NCBI GenBank assembly: GCA_020055655.1
Contig: JAIPUR010000003.1
Span: 64,612-128,611, forward strand
Direction of reading: 5' to 3'
Source: Methanosarcinaceae archaeon
GTDB lineage: Archaea > Halobacteriota > Methanosarcinia > Methanosarcinales > Methanosarcinaceae
Length of the DNA stretch: 64,000 bases
The notes beneath the pieces are model-generated. The model was given only the letters and a program-made list of their open reading frames with translations. It was not told the DNA's origin and did no database searches. The first letter of the stretch is position 1. Every line of letters begins with the position of its first letter. Position numbers and translations under genes: made by a program. Shown here piece by piece: positions 57,255-64,000 of the stretch.

Positions 57255-58250
57255 ATGTTCTCAGGCGAAGGGTTCGATTTTCAGGTTGAGAGTATCATAT
57301 CTATAATACAGGACAGTGGTGTAAAGATGGTTGGTCTGCAATTTCCCGAGGGCTTTAAGCGCAGGTCTCCTGCCATTGCAGAGCGCATAGAAAAAGAAAC
57401 AGGTGTCATGGTAGTTGTTTCCGGGAACCCATGCTTTGGGGCATGTGATCTTGACGTTTCCGTGCTAAAGAACGTTGACCTGCTTTTCCACTTTGGTCAT
57501 GCTCCGCTTGATGATAATGAACTCAGTGATAAGGTCTACTTCATCGAAACAAGGTCGGAAGTTGATGTAAAAGATGCTGTCAAGCTTGCTCTTGCAGAAC
57601 TCGAAGGCAAAAGGATAGGACTCCTCACAACCGTGCAGCACGTTCATAAATTAAACGATGCCCGCAAAATTCTGGAAGAAGATGGCAGGGAAGTTGTTAT
57701 TGGCACAGGTGACAGTAAAATAGCATATCCTGGTCAGGTGTTAGGCTGTAATTTCTCAGTCGCGCGCACAGAAGAATGTGACGAATATCTCTATATTGGT
57801 AGTGGCGAGTTCCACCCTCTGGGTGTTTCACTGTCAACTGGTAAAAGAGTGATGATCGCCGACCCATTTGTCAATGAGGTAAGGGAAGTTGATGCATCCT
57901 ATATTCTGAGGCAGAGAAGTGCAGCCATAGCTAAATCACTGGATGCACAGGTTATTGGAATAATCTTATCATCAAAACCTGGTCAGGAGAGGATGAAACT
58001 GGCCAAGGACTTGAAAACTCTTGCTGCAAAGCATGACAAAGTTGCACATATTTTTACAATGGACCTTGTAACTCCAGAGCAACTATTACAATTCAAGGTC
58101 GATGCGTTCGTGAACACTGCATGTCCGAGAATTGCAATTGATGAAGTTGGCAGGTTCAATGCTCCTATGCTCACACCCCAGGAATTTGAGATCGCTTTGG
58201 GTGAGGCAGAATGGGAGGATATAGTATTTGACGAGATCACCGGTGAATGA
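57255..58250 (+). CDS. dph2: Diphthamide biosynthesis enzyme Dph2
   Basis: 331 residues from ATG 57255; GTG 57243 in frame overlaps hpt. Dph2 is a non-canonical radical SAM enzyme that transfers an aminocarboxypropyl group to a His of EF2. The three cluster cysteines are in GNPCFGACD, VLGCNFS and NTACPRIAID. It follows hpt directly. Confidence 0.94.
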   Translation: MFSGEGFDFQVESIISIIQDSGVKMVGLQFPEGFKRRSPAIAERIEKETGVMVVVSGNPCFGACDLDVSVLKNVDLLFHFGHAPLDDNELSDKVYFIETRSEVDVKDAVKLALAELEGKRIGLLTTVQHVHKLNDARKILEEDGREVVIGTGDSKIAYPGQVLGCNFSVARTEECDEYLYIGSGEFHPLGVSLSTGKRVMIADPFVNEVREVDASYILRQRSAAIAKSLDAQVIGIILSSKPGQERMKLAKDLKTLAAKHDKVAHIFTMDLVTPEQLLQFKVDAFVNTACPRIAIDEVGRFNAPMLTPQEFEIALGEAEWEDIVFDEITGE

Positions 58251-58253
58251 TCC

Positions 58254-58841
58254 ATGAAACAGCGAAAACTTGAGATGTTGCTGGAAAAAGTTGCAGGGTT
58301 TGAGAAACCCAATGCATTATTAGAACAGTACGCAACTCCTGCACCTCTTGCCGCTGAAGTCCTTCATCATGCTTACATGCAGAGTGACCTTGAGGATACG
58401 GTCTACGACCTTGGATGTGGTACAGGTATTCTTGCCATCGGTGCAAAACTACTCGGCGCAGAGGAGGTTGTAGGATTCGATCTTGACAGGAAGGCACTTG
58501 AAGTTGCCAGGGAGAATGCCGAAAAAATGGATGTGGATGTTGAGTTCATCCATAGTGATGTTTCAGATGTAGAAGGGCATTCGAATACGGTTGTGATGAA
58601 TCCGCCATTTGGTGCACAGGCTAAAGGCAATGATCGACCGTTTCTTTTAAGTGCGTTGAAACACAGCGATGTGGTATATTCCATTCATAACTGTGGAAGT
58701 CATAATTTTATAAGCCAGTTCATCGGCGATGCTAATATTACAGATTGGTACACTACAGCTTTTCCACTAAAACGAACATTTAAATTTCATAAAAAAGAAG
58801 TAGAGATAATTAAAGTAGAAGTATATCGTATAATATGCTAG
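58254..58841 (+). CDS. METTL5-like RNA methyltransferase
   Basis: 195 residues. SAM-binding [20 protein letters not shown] and the catalytic NPPF ([10 protein letters not shown]) mark an N6-adenine methyltransferase of the METTL5 family, which modifies small-subunit rRNA in eukaryotes. The start overlaps none; it lies three bases after dph2. The rRNA substrate is inferred. Confidence 0.87.
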   Translation: MKQRKLEMLLEKVAGFEKPNALLEQYATPAPLAAEVLHHAYMQSDLEDTVYDLGCGTGILAIGAKLLGAEEVVGFDLDRKALEVARENAEKMDVDVEFIHSDVSDVEGHSNTVVMNPPFGAQAKGNDRPFLLSALKHSDVVYSIHNCGSHNFISQFIGDANITDWYTTAFPLKRTFKFHKKEVEIIKVEVYRIIC

Positions 58842-59041
58842 TTACTAAAATATAACAAATCTCATTAAAGTATCAGATTTTCAAATTTTAATTCAATTTC
58901 AAGATCATATGAGGGATTCTAATTAGGATAAGAAATAGAAGAAAGACTTCACGCAGAAAGATCATATCTTCAAATTCAGAGGATCAACCTGTAGATAAGG
59001 TTGAAGAGCCGGTCAATGCACCTCTTTCTCAGGATAAACCT

Positions 59042-59716
59042 GTGAAGTCAGAAGTAGTTCCTAAAAAAGCCAAAAAAGAAAAGGCTAAAGCAAGCAAAGC
59101 AAGTGGATCTGATGAAAAACCAGAACCAATTCCCGCGGAAGAAGATAACATGGAAGATGAAAGTATTTTTGTAATGCCTGGTGATTTTGTCGGAACTACC
59201 GAAGAATTCATAGCAGGAGACGGTACGTATGCAAATGTAAGTGATATTTTCTCACTTAATATAGGATACGTAAATATTGACCGAAAATCACGCAAGATAT
59301 CAGTAATTCCAAAGACAGACATACCACCTGTAATTGAAGAAGGTGACGTTGTTGTTGCTCAGGTTGTAAATATGCGTGATTCAGTGGCTCTGGTAAATAT
59401 TGGTGCGATCAAAGGCAAGGGTGAGCGTGAATTCCAGACAAATGGCTCTGCAGCTATCCATGTTTCCAATGTGAAAGACTCTTATGTCAAGAATCTGTCC
59501 TATGAGTTTTCCATGTCAGATATCGTGAAAGCAAAGGTTATCAATACCCAGAATATGCGTCTTAGCACTGCACATAAATCACTTGGTGTGATGAAGGCAT
59601 ACTGCTCAAAGTGCAGAACTCCACTTGTAAAAGATGAGAAGAAATTGAAATGTCCTGCATGTGGTCGCACAGAGACAAGAAAGATTTCTGCTGACTATGG
59701 AACTGGCATAATTTAA
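59042..59716 (+). CDS. csl4: Exosome RNA-binding subunit Csl4
   Basis: 224 residues from GTG 59042 with AGGA seven bases before. The conserved protein starts at IFVMPGDFVGTTEEF; the first 40 residues are Lys/Glu-rich and low-complexity. Then an S1-type domain and a C-terminal zinc ribbon (CSKCRTP ... CPACGRTE). The frame stays open upstream for 40 codons to GGG-ATT-CTA-ATT (58915-58924), where GAGGGA would suit an ATT start, so the N-terminal extension may be longer. Confidence 0.92.
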   Translation: MKSEVVPKKAKKEKAKASKASGSDEKPEPIPAEEDNMEDESIFVMPGDFVGTTEEFIAGDGTYANVSDIFSLNIGYVNIDRKSRKISVIPKTDIPPVIEEGDVVVAQVVNMRDSVALVNIGAIKGKGEREFQTNGSAAIHVSNVKDSYVKNLSYEFSMSDIVKAKVINTQNMRLSTAHKSLGVMKAYCSKCRTPLVKDEKKLKCPACGRTETRKISADYGTGII

Positions 59717-59748
59717 TTACAATTATTCAATAATTAGGTGAGATAAAG

Positions 59749-60027
59749 ATGGAATTAAAGATCATTGACAAAACAGAAGACGAAATGCATATTGAGATAA
59801 AAGGTGAGACCCACACATTGCTCAATATGCTTAAGTCAGTTCTTCTTGATGATGAGAGGGTTCAGATAGCAACTTATGATATGAAACACGTATCTATCAG
59901 TGATCCAATACTCTTCGTAAACACTGATGGTACGGATCCGATTATAGTTGTCAAAGATGCACTTAACATACTGATGTCTCAGTGTGATGAATTCCTTTCT
60001 GTTTTCAGCAAGGCAGTAGATATTTAA
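59749..60027 (+). CDS. rpoL: DNA-directed RNA polymerase subunit L
   Basis: 92 residues. The assembly subunit related to RPB11: ELKIIDKTEDEMHIEIKGETHTLLNML, shown as KGETHTLLN, is conserved, along with the VRIA-like VQIATYDMKH region. It follows csl4 by 32 bases; GGTGAGA precedes the ATG. End of the hpt-rpoL operon. Confidence 0.95.
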   Translation: MELKIIDKTEDEMHIEIKGETHTLLNMLKSVLLDDERVQIATYDMKHVSISDPILFVNTDGTDPIIVVKDALNILMSQCDEFLSVFSKAVDI

Positions 60028-60136
60028 TTAGCACCTATCAGGTGCATAATTCCTTTTTTAAATTCTTTTTTTTACATGTCCTAGGATATCTTCTAATATT
60101 GATGGCATCTAATTATCATGTTGTATTTCTATTGGA

Positions 60137-60386
60137 ATGGCCTGGAGGATATTATCTTATGGAAACTCGATTGCATGTATGAAGTGTGCAGATAATCAGG
60201 ATAAAAAATGCATACTCACCACAAACCCAATAAACGAATGCATCGCTAAAATAGATGAGGCAGATGGTATTCCCGGGTTCAAGTTACTGGAATATCGGAA
60301 TGGGTCTGGCAGAAGGTGAAGTTTCTGAGGATGAAGAAGGTATAGGAACAATGCGTGATCTCAGGAAGAACATGGCTTGGCTTTGA
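60137..60386 (+). pseudogene. Remnant of an iron-sulfur flavoprotein (flavodoxin/FMN reductase family)
   Basis: The stretch between rpoL and SepCysS codes first for CMKCADNQDKKC ... IAKIDEADG, like the cysteine motif region of Isf-type NADPH-dependent FMN reductases. In another frame it then encodes [13 protein letters not shown] ... DEEG ... [11 protein letters not shown], like the C-terminal signature of the same family, ending at TGA 60386. The middle of a normal ~190-residue protein is missing and the frame shifts near 60290. GGAGG at 60143 shows only part of the original start region. A decayed gene, confident for the C-terminal part. Confidence 0.6.
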
Positions 60387-60434
60387 AGAAGATAAACGAA
60401 TAGCTAAATGAATATTTTTAATAAGGATAGGTGA

Positions 60435-61634
<1,200 letters not shown>

Positions 61635-61697
61635 TACTTTTCTTTTTGATCCATTTCAATTTCAGAGCTATTTGTTTTAGTTAATAGGTCCCACATC

Positions 61698-62609
61698 ATG
61701 TCAGTAAAAGGTCCATTGGATAAGAGATCACCTATTGAAACATTGAACAAGGTAAGAGTGAAGACAAAATCTATAGGCAGGATACTGAATCGTCTGATTC
61801 TCCTGTTCATTTTTGTGATTTTTCCAATGGTAATGGTGATAGGCGCTGATGACCGTGGATTGATCGAGGTTCCTGAGATTGTAAAATCATTTTTGAATAC
61901 TTTTATCACCATTCTCTTATCTTACACTATGGCAACTATTCTCCTGAAATTAACGGTAGATCTGTTTTCCAATAGCTTTGAGGGAACCGGAGGACCTGAG
62001 GAAAAAATACTGCTTAGCAAGATATACGTTGCATTTATCTATTCCCTTGCAACGGTCATCATATTCTGGCAACTGGGAACTAATATTGAGAATATTTTCC
62101 TATCCATAAGTTTGGTGGCTACAGGTTTTGCTTTTGCCATAAGGAATATCATTCTCTCATATTTTATATGGCTCATTCTGCTCACAAAAAAACCTTTCAA
62201 AATAGGGGATTATATCAAAGTGGGTGATGAGGAAGGCCTTGTAAAGCATATTGGCCTTTTTTATGTAGTAATAGATCCACATCCAAGCACTTTTGATGAT
62301 TATTTTAAGATACCCAACAAAGTATTTCTGGAAAAACCCATTAACAATTATGGCAAAGGAAAGTTCTTCTCTGAATTCGATCTTTACGTAAAAGAAGTCC
62401 CTTCTTCTCTGAATTCAATGCTGTTATCCATGCGTGAAAATGGGAAAACGATCACAGGTTCAGATGCAGCTTTTACACTGGACTCTGATTGCGATGGTGT
62501 TATGATCAATGTTGTTTACAAAGCTCAATATGCTGAAAAGGATATCATCAAGGATAGGATTCTTAGTATGATGATTGAGGAACTCGGTGTAAATGCAGTA
62601 AGGTCCTGA
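61698..62609 (+). CDS. Mechanosensitive channel of small conductance (MscS)
   Basis: 303 residues. About four hydrophobic segments in the first 170 residues, then the MscS pore/vestibule domain: GFAFAIRNIILSYFIWL and PFKIGDYIKVGDEEGLVKHIGL (as F-K-IGDYIKVGDEEG) match. It releases solutes on hypo-osmotic shock. Confidence 0.88.
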   Translation: MSVKGPLDKRSPIETLNKVRVKTKSIGRILNRLILLFIFVIFPMVMVIGADDRGLIEVPEIVKSFLNTFITILLSYTMATILLKLTVDLFSNSFEGTGGPEEKILLSKIYVAFIYSLATVIIFWQLGTNIENIFLSISLVATGFAFAIRNIILSYFIWLILLTKKPFKIGDYIKVGDEEGLVKHIGLFYVVIDPHPSTFDDYFKIPNKVFLEKPINNYGKGKFFSEFDLYVKEVPSSLNSMLLSMRENGKTITGSDAAFTLDSDCDGVMINVVYKAQYAEKDIIKDRILSMMIEELGVNAVRS

Positions 62610-62630
62610 TCTTAATTTGGTGTGCGGGTT

Positions 62631-63437
62631 ATGTGCAAGAAGCTGAAAATGGATATTCTGGAAAAATGCAAAGATATGGAAATTCCTCTGGTAGGAGTGG
62701 CCAGCGTAGATGACTGGAAAAATCCACCATTTCATCCATGGGTTCCTGAGGAGTTTTATCCACAGTCCATTTATCCACAAGCAAAGTCAGTGATTGTGAT
62801 AGGTTTGCCTGTTACGCTTCCTGTGCTTGAAACATCTCCATCTATCTACTATCGTGAACTCTACAAGACGATTAATTCTTTACTGGATCAATATGCATAC
62901 CGTCTTTCTAATTTCCTTAATGAACAGGGTCATGCATCTATTTTTGTTCCCAGGGATGGCTATGGTTCAGTGGAAGTACTCAAAGAGAATCCGCTTGCTT
63001 TCTTTTCACATAGGCACGCAGCTCTTCTTGCAGGGCTTGGCAATTTCGGTGTAAATAATACCCTTCTTACGCCAGAATATGGTCCAAGGGTGCGCTTTGC
63101 TTCGATATTCACAAGTGCGAAATTATCTTCTAATCCCATCATGGAATATGATCTATGTACTCGCTGTATGGCATGTGTAAAAATGTGCCCTTCAAATGCG
63201 CTGGACACAAAAGATTATCCTCACGGATTGACTGACAAGGATGCCTGTACTTTTTTTAACATTGAACTTAACAAACGCTTTGTTTCTCCCTGTGGAATTT
63301 GTATCAAAGTCTGTCCTGTAGGATGCGACCGTTTGCATTATGGACGTGAGGATATTTCGATATATTCTGAAAAAAGTGATCTCTCAGATCATCATCGTGC
63401 ATGGTATCATGTGCGCTCACACGGTGGAAAAAATTAA
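62631..63437 (+). CDS. Epoxyqueuosine reductase-like double [4Fe-4S] protein
   Basis: 268 residues from ATG 62631; GTG 62622 in frame. Motifs CTRCMACVKMCP and CGICIKVCPVGC indicate two [4Fe-4S] clusters, and the N-terminal fold (GVASVDDW) resembles QueG-like proteins without HEAT repeats. QueG needs cobalamin; archaea usually make archaeosine instead, so the true role (perhaps a reductive dehalogenase-like or other corrinoid-linked reductase) is uncertain. Confidence 0.8.
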   Translation: MCKKLKMDILEKCKDMEIPLVGVASVDDWKNPPFHPWVPEEFYPQSIYPQAKSVIVIGLPVTLPVLETSPSIYYRELYKTINSLLDQYAYRLSNFLNEQGHASIFVPRDGYGSVEVLKENPLAFFSHRHAALLAGLGNFGVNNTLLTPEYGPRVRFASIFTSAKLSSNPIMEYDLCTRCMACVKMCPSNALDTKDYPHGLTDKDACTFFNIELNKRFVSPCGICIKVCPVGCDRLHYGREDISIYSEKSDLSDHHRAWYHVRSHGGKN

Positions 63438-63506
63438 CATTTTAACCGACCACACTTTATGCATTTGAGTGGTATATATGACTATCATTCAATGGAAGTT
63501 CATATC

Positions 63507-64000
63507 ATGCAAAAAATATCAATTGACTCTGAAAAATGTGTGCGGTGTGGTATATGTGTAAATGTTTGCCCAGTTGGAATTATTTCTCCTGGTGAGGAAC
63601 TAATGGATATTCCTTATATTCCGGAAGAAGCTGCTGCTTTTTGTAATGAGTGTGGTGCTTGCATAAGTTTCTGTGTAAAATCATGCATAAGTTCACTTTT
63701 CGATACAAATTATACAAGTTTGGACGTTTTAAAGAATCCTGATATTTCTGGCGAACAACTTGGTTCTTATATGGTCAAACGCCGTTCGATTCGAAATTAT
63801 GGCAATGCTGCGGTTTCAAAAGAGAAAATAGACCTAATTCTTGATAATGTACGTTATGCTCCATCCGGAATGAATGGCCAGCCTGTTCACTGGACCATTG
63901 TGCATGATACTGATGTTGTTAAGAAACTAACAAGTCTTACAATCGACTGGATGAAAGAAGTTCTGGCAAGTGAAGAGCCACATCCTCTGAAACAGTTCAT
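63507..64000 (+). CDS. Ferredoxin-nitroreductase fusion (partial, 3' end outside the window)
   Basis: Starts at ATG 63507 (ATG 63492 also in frame). Two ferredoxin motifs, CVRCGICVNVCP and CNECGACISFCVKSC, lead into a nitroreductase domain with KRRSIRNYG and YAPSGMNGQPVHW (FMN-binding). Such fusions in methanogens probably reduce small molecules with electrons from ferredoxin. The frame is open to the right edge. Confidence 0.9.
   Translation, partial: MQKISIDSEKCVRCGICVNVCPVGIISPGEELMDIPYIPEEAAAFCNECGACISFCVKSCISSLFDTNYTSLDVLKNPDISGEQLGSYMVKRRSIRNYGNAAVSKEKIDLILDNVRYAPSGMNGQPVHWTIVHDTDVVKKLTSLTIDWMKEVLASEEPHPLKQF

Overview
The window reads as a chromosome segment of a methanogenic archaeon of the Methanosarcinales, most like the methylotrophic genera Methanolobus or Methanococcoides. 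Sequence reasons: F420-dependent methylene-H4MPT reductase (mer) next to the F420H2 dehydrogenase input subunit fpoF; 2-phospholactate transferase cofD (F420 synthesis); SepCysS; the proteasome-activating nucleotidase; aIF2-beta, L10e, RpoL, Csl4 and Dph2; a PEF-CTERM surface protein; multiheme cytochrome c; AT-rich intergenic DNA with TATA boxes. The genus is an inference. No rRNA, insertion sequence, prophage, integrase or CRISPR array was seen.

Layout. 0-2 kb (minus): partial multiheme cytochrome c, CxxC carboxymuconolactone-decarboxylase-like protein and two DUF2180 proteins. 2.4-5 kb (plus): mer, fpoF, nadM. 5-7 kb: an arsM-like gene broken by an in-frame TGA, a small membrane protein and an AK6-type kinase. 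7-11 kb (minus): trpDFEG with tandem operator-like boxes upstream. 11-14 kb (plus): feoB, a 54-residue zinc-ribbon protein and a FeoA-domain regulator, all joined by ATGA overlaps. 14-20 kb: cobQ facing the cobalamin run cbiT-L-F-G(N)-G(C)-H-C. 20-24.5 kb (minus): CcdA plus thioredoxin lipoprotein, riboflavin reductase, CBS, USP and amidohydrolase genes. 24.5-27.9 kb: a candidate structured RNA, a possible 26-residue peptide gene, Toprim, DUF356, proC, aMBF1. 28-36 kb: PAN, DUF99, glmM, larE, GNAT, rlmH, DUF166, PEF-CTERM protein, DUF362-ferredoxin. 36-43 kb (minus): pheS-trpS, a radical SAM/KaiC-like pair, aIF2-beta, L10e, DUF1786. 43-49.4 kb: moaB, a degenerate KaiC-like protein, YhbY, a thioredoxin-CcdA fusion with an unusual partner, two crcB genes, moeA, a MoaD-like protein and tRNA-Pro. 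49.4-53.4 kb: orphan ABC-2 permease, ubiX, LpdD-like gene, HD hydrolase, and cofD carrying an in-frame TAA. 53.4-60 kb (plus): membrane protein, ChlI/ChlD-like chelatase subunits, hpt-dph2-METTL5-like-csl4-rpoL. 60-64 kb (plus): a flavoprotein remnant, SepCysS, MscS, an epoxyqueuosine-reductase-like protein and a partial ferredoxin-nitroreductase.

The genes mostly serve methanogenic cofactor supply: F420 and its use (cofD, mer, fpoF), corrinoids (cbi genes, cobQ, ChlI/D), molybdopterin (moaB, moeA, MoaD-like), tryptophan, iron uptake, and two thiol-disulfide relay systems that fit cytochrome c maturation.

Worth a second look: two otherwise intact genes with single in-frame stops (arsM-like TGA, cofD TAA); cbiG and the cytochrome, whose best-placed initiation codons after strong Shine-Dalgarno sequences are AUA and AUU; a roughly 190-nt candidate RNA; a 26-codon gene with its own promoter and ribosome site; a protein ending in a CX4CH heme-like motif overlapped by a thioredoxin-CcdA fusion; and a radical SAM/KaiC-like coupled pair. 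I did not find an obvious large novel system.
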